DNA from: a virus
Virus record (IMG/VR): IMGVR_UViG_3300042323_000977
Span: 1 to 38,480 of that record
Length of the DNA: 38,480 nucleotides
Direction: 5' to 3' (one strand)
In this document: piece by piece, positions 9,065 to 17,849 of the stretch
Numbering within the stretch: position 1 is the first letter of the stretch
Layout: each line of letters opens with the position of its first letter
Notes under the pieces: model-generated
Told to the model about the DNA's origin: nothing
The model's database searches: none
What the model saw: only the letters and a program-made list of their open reading frames with translations
Position numbers and translations under genes: made by a program

Positions 9065-9495
9065 GGGCGGGTGAAAAGGGTCAAGTGGGTGATTCCGCTG
9101 TCGTTGTTGTGGAACCCGAATTTCTCAAAGGCCCGGATCAATCCCGCGTTTTTGAGCGCGGCCAGGACCACCCCGTAATCGTTTTCAAGCGCCACTTCCT
9201 TGAGCGCCCCGAGGAGGTGATTGATAGAGCGGAGGCTTTCCCGCGGGGTGTTGTCGGGGTTTGTGACTGTCCATTCCAGCATCGCCACCCCGACGGAGTT
9301 GTCCATGTAAAGCCAGGCGGCGGCTTTCGGCACGCCGTCAAGCTCCACGATGCACCCGAGTTTCGGGAGCATGTCCCGGGGAACGGCTGGCCACCCGTGC
9401 GCTTTCCACCACTCGCAGACCATTGAATAATCAGCCTCAAGCTCGATCATCCGGGCGGCGTAAACGGGCAGCGGTTTAATCTCCGAGCACTTCAT
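9061..9495 (-). CDS. GNAT-fold acetyltransferase-like virion-module protein (T7 gp13 position)
   Basis: A 144-residue protein with a GNAT-like layout: an LGCIVELDG strand pair and KAAAWLYMDN in the centre, and a C-terminal AGLIRAFEKFGFHNND segment matching the end of GNAT domains. It sits between the nozzle gene and the gp14-like gene, where T7-like phages carry gp13 (the DUF2833 family), often annotated as an acetyltransferase. The N-terminus overlaps the end of the nozzle gene by 20 bases. The classical acetyl-CoA loop (Q/RxxGxG/A) is not obvious, so it may be a non-catalytic GNAT fold needed for assembly. Confidence 0.65.
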   Translation of the reverse strand: MKCSEIKPLPVYAARMIELEADYSMVCEWWKAHGWPAVPRDMLPKLGCIVELDGVPKAAAWLYMDNSVGVAMLEWTVTNPDNTPRESLRSINHLLGALKEVALENDYGVVLAALKNAGLIRAFEKFGFHNNDSGITHLTLFTRP

Positions 9496-11755
9496 ATTTG
9501 GGTATCAACGCCAGCACGGTCAACGGGAGTGGCTGGGTCTGCCGTACTTGGATGGTGCCTTTGTCTTCGTGAGGCCGGGCAACCATCACGGTCTTGTCAC
9601 CGGTGAAAACCGGCGGGCTGCTGCCCATCGGGTCGGCGGTGTCGCGGCTGTAAATGGGGTCCCATTCGCCGTTTTCCACTTCGACCTCGCCGCCGAGGCT
9701 CTTGTAAATCCGGACCACCATGCGGTTGACCCGAAACTTGCGGCCTTGCGCGCTGCCGTCGGGAAGCTGCCCCGGGTCCAGCGGCATGGGTTTGAGCGTG
9801 CTGGTGTAGGGTAAGCCCACGGTCACCACGCTGGCGGCTTTGGGTAGGGTGATGGTGCCTGCGCTGACGGTCTGGTTCGGAACCACGGCCCCGTCAGCCA
9901 GGATGCTCACGGTCTTGCCGTTGAGATGGCTCAGGCCGGTCACGGTGACCGCAGGCGCGCCGTTGTAGGTTTTTCCGGCGTCCACGTAGAACCAATCCGT
10001 CTTGGTCTCCGCCTCCAACGTCTCGCGATAAGCGGGATCCATGCGTTCGATGAACCGCACCGGCACCCCGTTGATCACGCGGAGGATCGAACACCACACT
10101 TCATCGCCGCCCGTGCCCTCGCCGTAAATCGTGGCCACGCTCTCAAACACCCCGTCGGTCGTGTGCCGGTGCCAGCCCACCACGTTCTGCCCGCGTTCGT
10201 AGGTCATCCCGGCAAGGTTCCCGTCGCCGGTCACCACCCAAAGGATCGCGTCGGGCTGAGCCTGAAACGCAAGGTCCGTAATACCCCCGCTGGTGACGTG
10301 ATCGGCCAGCAACGTGAGATCCGCCGAGACGTAGCCGTCTTTCTCGAACTGAAAGACGAACTCCCGCACTTTGCGCCCCTGTCGCTGGATGAACAGGGTG
10401 ACCTCGTTGGCCAGCAGCGCCCGGCTGTATTTGCTCCCGAAATGGCTCTGGGGCCGGATGTTGATGCTGCTGGGGGTGATCGCCGCATCGCTGCTGCTGG
10501 CGGAAACGATGTATTCATAACCGGCCGTCCCGACGCAAAGAACCTGCTGGCTCACCATCCAGTTGATCGCGTTGGACTCGCTGGAAGCGATCGTGAAGGC
10601 AAGCGCGCTGTCGTCGTAAGTGCCGGAGCGGAACGTCTCGAAATCGTTGATCTTACTGCCCCAGATCGTTTGCGGTTCGGCTGTGTTGCCACCGAAAAAC
10701 AGGCGCTGCTCGTGCATGGCCACCGTGCGCGGAAACCCACGGCGCGGGCTCCAACTGCCCTCCGCCCAAAACTCCGTGGCCGTGGTGGCAAAAAGCTCTT
10801 TCTGAACCGAGCCAGTGACAACGGTGGGGCTGGTGTAACCCGTGATCTTGACCACGCCATAAACGCCCGCGTCCTGGGCTTCGATGTAAGCGCGGGTGGT
10901 GGACGATCCATGTGACCAATCCGTTACGTTGATACGCAACTCGCACTCCGTGGCCTCGTCGCCGCTGGTCGAAATGTTCCGGTCGCTGGTCCCGCGAAAG
11001 CTCCGGATTGTCTCCCACGGGCCGCTCCCGTAACGCCGCTGAATGTTCAGTGTCGCGGTCCATGTGCCGTAGGTGCGGAAATCCCACGGGCCAATCACCC
11101 GCAGCGACCCGCTCGCTCCGGTAGATGAAATTTCCCTTTCAACGTAGGCGGTCGTGCGTTTGTGGACGACCTGGTAATAACCGCCCACGTTGCCGGGATC
11201 GAACACGGCGGCGGACGCGGTCAGCGTGATGCTGTTGCCGGTCGTGGCGCTCGGGGTGATGGTTGTGCTGTTGACGTTCTCGTCGCGGAACGCCGGGTAA
11301 GCCCAGGCCACCTCTGCCAAGGTCCAATTGGTGTCCGAGAGCCGGGAAAGCTTGTAAACCGGATGACTCGGATGAACCAAATACATCACATCGTTGATCT
11401 GGACATACTGAATGTCGTCCAGTTGTTCTCTCAAATACGGGCTGCCGATCTGATACAACACGCCGGGAGATGTTTCGACTCTCGCGCCGTTGCTGAAAAA
11501 GCGGATGTAGAATTGGCCCAGCTCCAGAATAAAATTCGTGGTGGTCGAGAAGTTGAACCCGATCAGCCGGACCCGGAGCGGCCCGACGGTGGCGATGTAT
11601 TCAAACCCCGGCCGGCGGTTCACGCCGCCGTAGGGCATGATCACGAAATTCTCCAGCGTCCGGCAGGCGCTTGCGTATTTCTCGAGATCCGGACGCGACT
11701 CCAGCCGCGGGGAAAGCTCGCCGGAGTTAAAACTGGGGATGAGTTGAACGGGCAT
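9476..11755 (-). CDS. tail tubular protein B / nozzle, T7 gp12-like (759 aa)
   Basis: The start is highly characteristic: a PSFNSGELSPRLESR segment, then RTLENFVIMPYGGVNRRPGF. This is the opening of nozzle/tail tubular B proteins across podoviruses. The rest is beta-rich with many Thr/Gly strands. Further typical landmarks are HEQRLFFGG (about residue 345), FRSGTYDDSALAF and IQRQGRKVREF. It should form the distal tube below the adaptor ring and carry the spikes. The ATG at 11755 follows the adaptor stop by 1 base. Confidence 0.88.
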   Translation of the reverse strand: MPVQLIPSFNSGELSPRLESRPDLEKYASACRTLENFVIMPYGGVNRRPGFEYIATVGPLRVRLIGFNFSTTTNFILELGQFYIRFFSNGARVETSPGVLYQIGSPYLREQLDDIQYVQINDVMYLVHPSHPVYKLSRLSDTNWTLAEVAWAYPAFRDENVNSTTITPSATTGNSITLTASAAVFDPGNVGGYYQVVHKRTTAYVEREISSTGASGSLRVIGPWDFRTYGTWTATLNIQRRYGSGPWETIRSFRGTSDRNISTSGDEATECELRINVTDWSHGSSTTRAYIEAQDAGVYGVVKITGYTSPTVVTGSVQKELFATTATEFWAEGSWSPRRGFPRTVAMHEQRLFFGGNTAEPQTIWGSKINDFETFRSGTYDDSALAFTIASSESNAINWMVSQQVLCVGTAGYEYIVSASSSDAAITPSSINIRPQSHFGSKYSRALLANEVTLFIQRQGRKVREFVFQFEKDGYVSADLTLLADHVTSGGITDLAFQAQPDAILWVVTGDGNLAGMTYERGQNVVGWHRHTTDGVFESVATIYGEGTGGDEVWCSILRVINGVPVRFIERMDPAYRETLEAETKTDWFYVDAGKTYNGAPAVTVTGLSHLNGKTVSILADGAVVPNQTVSAGTITLPKAASVVTVGLPYTSTLKPMPLDPGQLPDGSAQGRKFRVNRMVVRIYKSLGGEVEVENGEWDPIYSRDTADPMGSSPPVFTGDKTVMVARPHEDKGTIQVRQTQPLPLTVLALIPKYEVLGD

Positions 11756-11756
11756 G

Positions 11757-12359
11757 TTATCCGATGTCGCTCACGAAACGCGCGTTGACTAAATCGCTTT
11801 CCACCCATGCCGCTTTGCGCTTGGGTCGGCCCTCTTTGGAATCCTGCGAGGAAGCCAGATTTTTGAGCATCCCCTCAAACTCCTGCATGAGCTCAGCGGC
11901 CTGGGACCGGCTACCCGTGAGCGGGGTCACGATGTCGCTCGCTAGCTTGATGGAGAGCGCCTTGATGAAAAGCGGGTCGAACAGGTTCGCGTCCTCGACG
12001 CGCGCGGTGTAGAGGATGCGCGCCTCCTCCTGATCGGTGAGCAGTTTCCCCTGCTCCACCACGTAGGGCGGGCGATTCTCCCCGTTCTCGTAGGCGTTGA
12101 GCTGGAGCACCCGGAGGCAGTCCGTGGGGAGTTGATATTGGCAGGCCCAACCGAACGCCGGGGCGTCTGCGAGCCGCGAAAGAGTCGCCCGTGCCGTGGC
12201 GAAATTCCACGCGTGGGACCGGAGCACTTCGTCGCGCCCCTGGGCGTAGAACAATTTGCAGTAACGCGCGGGCTGGGTGGCGTCGTCCAAGGACATGATC
12301 CGGATCGAGCCGATTTTCCCCAGCGCCAGATTGCAAATTGTGGTTTCGTCCGAGGCCAT
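11757..12359 (-). CDS. head-tail adaptor / tail tubular protein A, T7 gp11-like (200 aa)
   Basis: The protein begins MASDETTICNLALGKIG, with the NxALxxIG start of gp11-type adaptors, followed by LDDATQPARYCKLFY and RSHAWNFATARATL, both familiar landmarks of this family. An upstream in-frame start exists at 12395, but the family N-terminus fits the ATG at 12359. It forms the ring joining portal and nozzle. No good ribosome-binding site is visible; a hairpin lies just upstream, between this gene and the decoration gene. Confidence 0.85.
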   Translation of the reverse strand: MASDETTICNLALGKIGSIRIMSLDDATQPARYCKLFYAQGRDEVLRSHAWNFATARATLSRLADAPAFGWACQYQLPTDCLRVLQLNAYENGENRPPYVVEQGKLLTDQEEARILYTARVEDANLFDPLFIKALSIKLASDIVTPLTGSRSQAAELMQEFEGMLKNLASSQDSKEGRPKRKAAWVESDLVNARFVSDIG

Positions 12360-12387
12360 AAAAAAGAGGTGCAACCCTGCGGAAAGA

Positions 12388-12415
12388 GCCTCCACCCGGT
12401 TGCGCAGGTGGAGGC
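12388..12415 (-). terminator. hairpin between decoration and adaptor genes
   Basis: The 9-bp perfect stem GCCTCCACC / GGTGGAGGC closes a 10-base loop. Read on the minus strand it is followed by TCTTTCC, a weak pyrimidine tract. It lies in the only gap between the highly expressed capsid/decoration pair and the tail genes, so partial termination that lowers tail gene expression is a reasonable reading. Confidence 0.5.
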
Positions 12416-12439
12416 CCTGATTATTTCAACCGCGCCCGG

Positions 12440-12901
12440 TTAAGGGGCGATGTAGGTCAGCCGGACCCGGATCAGCTTTCCGGCCGTGACGGTGCCGGAG
12501 CTGAGCGCGATCTTGGCCTTGATGACCTCGTTACCCGCCGCAATCGCGTAGGGCGTCAGACCGATGGCTGCCGTTGGCGTCACCGCCGTGGTAGCCGCCG
12601 CAGTCAGCGAGATGGACGTGGCGCTGTAGCGGTCGTCGTCGCCGTCGTCGCCCAGGGTGGCGAACGCGGTGCCGGTCCCGCCGCACGCTTCCATGGACAC
12701 ACGGCACTCCTCGGGGATCAGGACGGACCCAATCGGGAGAGTGGCGATGTGCACCAGGTCGTTGGCCGCCCATGCCGCCGTGGTCGTGATAAGCGCGGAG
12801 ACATGGCGTTTCTCACCGCTGGTAAGCGCGGAGTTGTTGTTGCGGCTCGCGAGGGTCCCGAGTGCCGCGTTGGCTTGGATGTCAGAGTTAAATGAAGGCA
12901 T
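12440..12901 (-). CDS. capsid decoration/cement protein (153 aa)
   Basis: A small protein rich in Ala, Thr and Ser, with a beta-type pattern (SVLIPEECRVSMEA, SLTAAATTAVTP, KLIRVRLTYI). It lies 34 bases downstream of the capsid gene, where podoviruses and many other phages place a head-stabilising decoration protein. An AAAGGAA ribosome-binding site precedes the ATG by 11 bases. Function is inferred from position, size and composition. Confidence 0.65.
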   Translation of the reverse strand: MPSFNSDIQANAALGTLASRNNNSALTSGEKRHVSALITTTAAWAANDLVHIATLPIGSVLIPEECRVSMEACGGTGTAFATLGDDGDDDRYSATSISLTAAATTAVTPTAAIGLTPYAIAAGNEVIKAKIALSSGTVTAGKLIRVRLTYIAP

Positions 12902-12935
12902 AGTCTAGATTTCCTTTCGTTGGTGTTCCTATGGA

Positions 12936-13841
12936 CTACGGGGATTGATCGCAGGCGATGCTCACCACCTTGGTTTCCTCCAACCGGGTCGCGCCCAGCC
13001 GGGCCACGCTGCGGATCTGAAGCGCGTGGTTCTGGGTCGGGAGAATATCGGTGTAAACCTGACGCCCGGCGTCCGTGAGAACGACTCCGCTTTTGGCGTA
13101 GGCGTAGCAAGTGCGAACATCCGTGGAGGTGTTGAGCGGGAGCCGCTGGGAGCGCCGCCATTTGAAGCCCATCCAGCGGTCAATCGAGCCGTCAACCAAC
13201 GCTTTCACGTTGTTGTAGTCGGACGATTTTACCTCGGCCACGTTGAGCAGGAGATCATCCAGCTGCGCTTGGCTGTAAACGAAAATGAGCTCCTCATCTT
13301 CGTCCACGTCGTTTTTCCCAAACTTGCTCTTGGCCTCGATGACTTTGGCGAGGGTGAGCCCGCTGTTGGCGGCTGCACCGCTGGCAACAAAGTTCACAGC
13401 CACCGCCTGCGTTGGCGCAAACTCGGTGGCAATAACTCCGGTCGGGCCGCTGTAGGCGATGCCGCCCAGGGCGTCGATGATCACCTGGTCGCAGGTGCGC
13501 ATGTAGGCCATGGCGTGGTTGTTGATGAGCGGGCTGGTGGGAAGCGCGATCGTGCCAAGGAGGTCGTCGTCGAACTCGTCGAGAACGTCCACCGCGTCAT
13601 AACCCTGCTCGCGCACCCAGCGCTTTGCGGTGGCGGTGTTCTGCGCGCTGGTTTTCTCGGCGCGGCCCGTGATGAGCCGCATCGCGGTCGCGGCCATCTG
13701 GTTGTAGGATTTCTCCTTGCCGCTGATGGTGTCCAGAGTGACGAACTCTTTGAGTCGGCTCTGTTTTTGCTGAACTAAGTGATTCCAATTAGTCGAAAAT
13801 TCCGTCGGAAAAAAATCCGGAATTGTGGTGATTGCAGCCAT
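12936..13841 (-). CDS. major capsid protein (301 aa)
   Basis: Placed between scaffold and decoration genes, with the strongest ribosome-binding site of the window (AAAGGAGG, 7 bases before the ATG). The N-terminus (ITTIPDFFPTEFSTNW, then LVQQKQSRL) resembles capsid proteins of BPP-1-type podoviruses, as do the VLDEFDDDLLGTIALP and AYMRTCDQVIIDALGG segments. HK97 fold is expected but cannot be seen directly. There is no obvious N-terminal delta domain, in agreement with a separate scaffold gene. Confidence 0.85.
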   Translation of the reverse strand: MAAITTIPDFFPTEFSTNWNHLVQQKQSRLKEFVTLDTISGKEKSYNQMAATAMRLITGRAEKTSAQNTATAKRWVREQGYDAVDVLDEFDDDLLGTIALPTSPLINNHAMAYMRTCDQVIIDALGGIAYSGPTGVIATEFAPTQAVAVNFVASGAAANSGLTLAKVIEAKSKFGKNDVDEDEELIFVYSQAQLDDLLLNVAEVKSSDYNNVKALVDGSIDRWMGFKWRRSQRLPLNTSTDVRTCYAYAKSGVVLTDAGRQVYTDILPTQNHALQIRSVARLGATRLEETKVVSIACDQSP

Positions 13842-14094
13842 TTAAGGTCCTCCTTTGGAGTGTGTGAGTTTTGGTCTCCAGCGGCTGGGCGAGTGTCCCG
13901 AGCGGGGTCGTCGTCGTCTGGTGTTGAGATGCCGCTGGAAGGCTCGCTAAGGAGGTGTCTTCCGCTTGCGATTCGAGCAATAGTAACCAATTTTCTCGCG
14001 CGCGAGCGGAAAATGAGATGTGCCCCAAAACGGTAAGGGCCCGACCAGCACACACGCGCCGATCGAGCCCCCACCGTGTTCCACCATGGATGTG
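13842..14094 (-). promoter_or_regulatory. scaffold-capsid intergenic region with strong RBS and palindrome
   Basis: A 253-base gene-free stretch, unusual in this tightly packed operon. It holds a perfect 12-base palindrome CTCGCGCGCGAG at 13995-14006 flanked by TTTT and AAAA runs, and the capsid ribosome-binding site AAAGGAGG at 13849-13856. Independent boosting of capsid expression, by a promoter or an mRNA processing/stability structure, is the likely purpose. No clear sigma-70 promoter was found. Confidence 0.45.
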
Positions 14095-14961
14095 TTACCC
14101 GTGTCGCATCAGGCTGCGGACAAGCTCGACGGTCTCGCCGTCCCCTTCCTGATACTTCGCGTAAAGTGGGTTGCTCTTGTCGGTCATGATCGACTTGGCC
14201 CGGATCTTCCCGGCCTGCATGGACGGCGCAAACTCGCCGGTGACCAACTTATCCTCGCTCATCATACCCGCGAACCGCACCAGCGCCTGCACGACCTTGG
14301 GATCGCGCAGCCCGTCGGTGTGCGGGTCGAGTCCAACCGTTTGCGCCACGCGCGCGGCGAGGCTGATGTTCTTGTCGAAATTCGCGCCCCATGCGGTTTG
14401 CAGCTCCTGCTTTCCGCGCTCAAGCTCTGCGCCGATCATCTTGCCGACCTCCTCGGCCCGCATGGCTTCCTGCGAGAGTTGCAGCGCGGCCAGCTCCTTC
14501 ATTGCGGCGGCCGGGATGTGGTGTTTATGGGCGATCTCCGCGTAAGCTTTACCGGTGGCGTCGTCCCAGGTCACGCCGTCCGGAAGTTTCTCGGGCTTGA
14601 GTTGGTAGCCGTCCACGGTCTCCGGCACGCCCACCGCTTTCCGGTAAGCTGCGATTTCCTCGGGCGTGCTTTTCTCGCCGGGGATGTTCACCGCGGAGCT
14701 TTTCTTTCCGAGTAACTGCTGGAGCTCAAAGTGGCTCTTGGCCAACTCGGGGAGGCCCCGGTATTTGGCGAGCGTTTGCTTTGCCGGGTCCAGCTCCCCG
14801 GGGAGCCGGTCCAGCCAGCCATCCGCGAAACTGCCGTCATCGCCCACGTAGCCTCTGGGGGCGCTGGAGGGGCTGGCCTGCGTGGTTGTGTCCGTGGCGG
14901 GTGCCGTGGTTTGTGCCGTGGCTGCTGCGGAGTCGGTGGTGCCTATGAGAGTGTCTGACAT
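14095..14961 (-). CDS. scaffolding protein (288 aa)
   Basis: The N-terminus is Thr/Ala/Ser-rich and disordered (residues 1-35). It is followed by DGSFADGWLDRLP and by segments with LAKSHFELQQLLGKK, PEEIAAYRKAVGVPE and GYQLKPEKLP. These are the usual hallmarks of podovirus/HK97-lineage scaffold proteins, with an acidic helical body and a basic C-terminus. It is immediately upstream of the capsid gene. It should guide procapsid assembly and leave before or during packaging. Confidence 0.8.
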   Translation of the reverse strand: MSDTLIGTTDSAAATAQTTAPATDTTTQASPSSAPRGYVGDDGSFADGWLDRLPGELDPAKQTLAKYRGLPELAKSHFELQQLLGKKSSAVNIPGEKSTPEEIAAYRKAVGVPETVDGYQLKPEKLPDGVTWDDATGKAYAEIAHKHHIPAAAMKELAALQLSQEAMRAEEVGKMIGAELERGKQELQTAWGANFDKNISLAARVAQTVGLDPHTDGLRDPKVVQALVRFAGMMSEDKLVTGEFAPSMQAGKIRAKSIMTDKSNPLYAKYQEGDGETVELVRSLMRHG

Positions 14962-14967
14962 GGTGGA

Positions 14968-15132
14968 TTAGTTGAGGTGATGTTTGCGTGCGGAAAATCG
15001 GGCGACGTATTCCTCCGGGTGATATTCCCGGAGCCATTCGACGTAAGCGGGCGTCTTGTCTCCGGCCTGCGGATCCAGCGCGGGCGCCGGTGGAATCTCT
15101 TCGGATTTCTTGGGGGCGGGCTTCTTCGTCAT
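14968..15132 (-). CDS. small hypothetical protein (54 aa)
   Basis: A short gene starting ATG at 15132 in an ATGA overlap with the Bbp19-like gene and ending 6 bases before the scaffold start. The N-terminus is Lys/Pro-rich (MTKKPAPKKSEEIPPAP); the C-terminus has a compact YVEWLREYHPEEYVARF segment. The spacing argues that it is translated. No family recognised; by position a minor head-assembly factor. Confidence 0.6.
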   Translation of the reverse strand: MTKKPAPKKSEEIPPAPALDPQAGDKTPAYVEWLREYHPEEYVARFSARKHHLN

Positions 15133-15428
15133 GACTTCTTCACCCGGGTCTTGGGTGTCTCAATGTTGCCGTCCCCTGCCGAGGGCGCGGCCAAGATTGC
15201 TTCGATGTGCAGCCAAACCTGCCTTTGCCCGTCCCGGATCGCCGCGTGAATGGGGTCGTATTCACAGTGCCGCCCCCGCTCCTGGGGAATGAAGGCGGGC
15301 ATGTGCAGCCCGAACGTCTCGCGGATGTGGTCGAGCACAAGCTTCCCGTCTTCAGTGGCGAACAAGCGCCGGAACGCATTCCCGATCCGCTGCGACTTCT
15401 TGGCTTTCTCAATCAACGCCTCGGTCAT
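15129..15428 (-). CDS. Bbp19-like phage protein (99 aa)
   Basis: Located directly after the portal, with 4-base overlaps on both sides. The sequence pattern of an aromatic-containing FRRLFATEDGKLVLDHIR segment followed by DPIHAAIRDGQRQVWLHI matches the small Bbp19 family found at this place in BPP-1-like podoviruses. Its role in the virion is not established; probably head assembly. Confidence 0.65.
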   Translation of the reverse strand: MTEALIEKAKKSQRIGNAFRRLFATEDGKLVLDHIRETFGLHMPAFIPQERGRHCEYDPIHAAIRDGQRQVWLHIEAILAAPSAGDGNIETPKTRVKKS

Positions 15429-17101
15429 GCCATGTCTCCCAGTGCCTGCCCGATTGCCGAGTCAGGTTTGATGCTCCCCGCTTTTGCGGCCGCGTTGGCC
15501 ATCATCTCCGCCTGTTGCGCCTGCGCCTGAGCCTGCTCAACTTCCGCGCGCGCTTGGCGCATCTCCATTACCTTCTCAAAGGGCAGCATCCAATCCGCGT
15601 TGACTCCGTTGTTGCGGGCCCGGTCCCGGGCGATCCGGTCCCAGTCGTAATTATCGAGAATCTCCGGCCGCTGCTGGGCAATGGGCAGTGTCATCTCCAT
15701 ATCCCTATCGAACGCCGAGTTTTCAAGGTTCTTGATGGCAAGCGCGATCCGGCTGTTGTAGGTCACCCGGGGCTGCGCGAGGTAGGCCCCGCTGGCGTCC
15801 TGCACGACCACCGATTCAGGCGGCGGCGGGAACAGACCCGCGCGGAGATGGATCGAGAACACCCGCTCAAGCAACGGGTTGAAAACCTCGGTCGTCATCC
15901 GGGCGAACGTGGGCGAGAACTGAATCAGCTTTTCCCCCGAGCGCTCAGAGACCTCCCGGGCGGTCATCTGTTTATCCGTGCGGCTGAACATCTGGAAGAG
16001 GTCCACATGGTAAGCCTCTTCGATGGCGTCCCGTTTGACCTTCGCGCGCGCTTCGCCGACGTCATACCGGCCAGCCGTGCCCCATTCCCTAGGGATCGCG
16101 TTGGGCATTGCCGCGTTGTAGTAGGTGATGCCGCTGCTGCGGAGGTCGATGTCGCCCTCATGCGTCGAGGGGACCAAGAACCGGGGAAACGCCGCGAGCT
16201 CCGCCAGGGCGTCCATCTGCTTCTCCAGAAAATTCAACTGCCGAGCCTCGGGGAGCGCCATCCAGCTCGGGCTCCAGCCATAGACCTCGTTTCCCCAGGT
16301 GAGGAACCGGGACGCCGCAAACGGCGATTCGGGGTAACCCGAGTTCCGCACAACGTGCTTGCTCTTCTTCTCCACGTAAACCGAGGCAATCGGCATGTTC
16401 TCAGGATCACTCTTGCGCGGGTCGATCTGCTCCGGGTCTCTTGGGAAAACGCCGTGAATGAACGAGTGCTTCTTGTCCTGCTCCTTGCTGTCCTTGGATT
16501 CCAGCGCCTTGCGCAGCTCGGGCGAAAGATTCTCCGCGCCAAACTTCATCGCGGCCTGTCGTGCCGTAAGCTCGAAATCCCGGAAACACGTGTCCACCAG
16601 CCCCTCATCGTCCTCGGCGATGCTGTAGCTGCCGACCGGCCAGCACGCAAACGTCACCGGGTTGCGCTTCCCGGGTTCGCAGTAGATCACCGACGTTCCG
16701 AACGCGCCCCGGTCGAGATAAAATTCATGAATCACCGAATAGAAATTCGACCGGCTGAGTGATGCCTGGGCAATCTCTGTGCAGCGTTTGAACCATTGTT
16801 TCGCCTCGTCGTCACCTTGAATCTCGGGCGGTGCGTCGAAGTTGAACCACGCGCCTTCGTGCGGCGTCATCCAAGAGAGCTTCCCGTTGGCGAGGATCTG
16901 GTTTGCCCGGATCGCGGTCCCGTCGAAAAGCTGCTGCTCGTTGCTGGTGTTGGGCTGGCTTTGGGTGCGGGTGATGTTCGCTTTGCGCGGCATCACGTAT
17001 TGGGCAACGTCCTGCCAGAACCCATCCCACACGCTGCGCTCATTGCGTAGAGATTCGCTGCGCTGGATCACATCCGCCCCGAGTTGGGAGAGAGATTCCA
17101 T
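15425..17101 (-). CDS. portal protein, T7-like head-to-tail connector (558 aa)
   Basis: The opening with LRNERSVWDGFWQDVAQYV, then NEQQLFDGTAIRANQILANG and LSWMTPHEGAWFNF, is diagnostic of the head-tail connector family (Head-tail_con). Further landmarks are RGAFGTSVIYCEPG and, near the C-terminus, a long Ala/Gln coiled coil (about 510-540). The protein forms the dodecameric DNA channel at the capsid vertex. Start and upstream stop share bases (TGATG). The length is normal for the family. Confidence 0.92.
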   Translation of the reverse strand: MESLSQLGADVIQRSESLRNERSVWDGFWQDVAQYVMPRKANITRTQSQPNTSNEQQLFDGTAIRANQILANGKLSWMTPHEGAWFNFDAPPEIQGDDEAKQWFKRCTEIAQASLSRSNFYSVIHEFYLDRGAFGTSVIYCEPGKRNPVTFACWPVGSYSIAEDDEGLVDTCFRDFELTARQAAMKFGAENLSPELRKALESKDSKEQDKKHSFIHGVFPRDPEQIDPRKSDPENMPIASVYVEKKSKHVVRNSGYPESPFAASRFLTWGNEVYGWSPSWMALPEARQLNFLEKQMDALAELAAFPRFLVPSTHEGDIDLRSSGITYYNAAMPNAIPREWGTAGRYDVGEARAKVKRDAIEEAYHVDLFQMFSRTDKQMTAREVSERSGEKLIQFSPTFARMTTEVFNPLLERVFSIHLRAGLFPPPPESVVVQDASGAYLAQPRVTYNSRIALAIKNLENSAFDRDMEMTLPIAQQRPEILDNYDWDRIARDRARNNGVNADWMLPFEKVMEMRQARAEVEQAQAQAQQAEMMANAAAKAGSIKPDSAIGQALGDMA

Positions 17102-17514
17102 CAGCCCAGGAGCGTTTTCTTGCCGTCGGTCGCGGGTTGACCGGGCTTATAGCCGCCCGTCTCCCCTGCCAACAAAGTGCGCGCCATGCCGTTCTGGCGC
17201 GCGGATTGCCTGCGGGCATCGCGCTCGACTTGATCCACTGCGGGAGAATCCATCTGAGGCGGTGGCGGAGGCGGCGGTGGCGGAGGCAGCGGCGCAGGCG
17301 TGGGCATCGCTGGCATTTGGAAATCCTCTTTCCGCTGCTTTGGCGGTTTGGGGATCTCGGCCTTGCCGCCCTTGAACCAAGAGAGCGTAGGCTTTGAGTC
17401 GGCCTCTGGAGCCGTGGGCGCGTCCTCGCCTTCGAGCGCGAAAACTACTTCCGGCGGGAGAGCGTAGAGAGCCCCGGCGATGAGGACGAAAACAAGAGCG
17501 GTTTGGATGAACAT
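17101..17514 (-). CDS. single-pass membrane/secreted proline-rich protein (137 aa)
   Basis: ATG at 17514 gives an N-terminal hydrophobic helix (residues 2-25, FIQTALVFVLIAGALYA), then an acidic linker and a proline tract with ten consecutive Pro near residues 77-86. A GTG 30 bases upstream is in frame, but the ATG is preferred because a 23-base palindrome ends 4 bases before it, as it does just before the spike gene. The gene overlaps the end of the 134-aa gene by 70 bases. Function unknown; it sits between the terminase and portal genes. Confidence 0.6.
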   Translation of the reverse strand: MFIQTALVFVLIAGALYALPPEVVFALEGEDAPTAPEADSKPTLSWFKGGKAEIPKPPKQRKEDFQMPAMPTPAPLPPPPPPPPPPQMDSPAVDQVERDARRQSARQNGMARTLLAGETGGYKPGQPATDGKKTLLG

Positions 17515-17849
17515 AACCTTTTTACGTGTTTTGCGTAAAAACACCTGATCACGTTCTGTCGCTCGAAAATCACAAACTCAAGGGGAAATGGTTCCACCCG
17601 CCAAAACTCCGCCAGGTTGCCCGCCGCGAGGTAAACCATCCACGCATCCCACTCCGCGCGGGGGAACACACACCACGGGTTGACGAGTTCCTCCCTCGGC
17701 GCGTTGTGTCGCACCGGCCGCCCCATAACGAACATCGTGGGCGTGCTGTAAACGTAGCCGTTGAGCAGGTGCGCTTCCAGATCCTCGCGGAAGGTCCGGG
17801 CGCAGTCTTCGCGCTCGTAGACGGCAGCGGCCAGCTCCGCCGGGGTCAT
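17445..17849 (-). CDS. conserved podovirus protein between terminase and portal (134 aa)
   Basis: Overlaps the end of TerL by 4 bases. It has an aromatic core (YVYSTPTMFVMGRPVRH, then PWCVFPRAEWDAWMVYLAAGNL and FPLEFVIFERQN). Proteins with this VYSTP...RPV...DPW...WLVYLxAGDL pattern are recalled at the same place in other podoviruses, without a known function. The last 30 residues lie in the region overlapped by the next gene and are low-complexity Ser/Leu. Confidence 0.65.
   Translation of the reverse strand: MTPAELAAAVYEREDCARTFREDLEAHLLNGYVYSTPTMFVMGRPVRHNAPREELVNPWCVFPRAEWDAWMVYLAAGNLAEFWRVEPFPLEFVIFERQNVIRCFYAKHVKRLCSSKPLLFSSSSPGLSTLSRRK
17519..17541 (-). promoter_or_regulatory. 23-bp palindromic element, copy 1
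   Basis: TTTTTACG, 7-base loop, CGTAAAAA. The same element, identical at 20 of 23 positions, lies at 38085-38107 upstream of the tail spike. Here it ends 4 bases before the ATG of the 137-aa gene. It could be a protein-binding operator or an mRNA hairpin near the ribosome-binding site (AAAAAGG). Confidence 0.6.

Noticed and set aside
9061-9495. Second active acetyltransferase matching the GNAT domain of the giant protein
   Set aside because: The acetyl-CoA binding loop is not clear; the place fits the gp13-like assembly protein, so catalysis is not claimed.
13789-14055. 88-residue minus-strand frame between scaffold and capsid
   Set aside because: It runs into the capsid start in another frame, has no ribosome-binding site of its own, and looks like chance.
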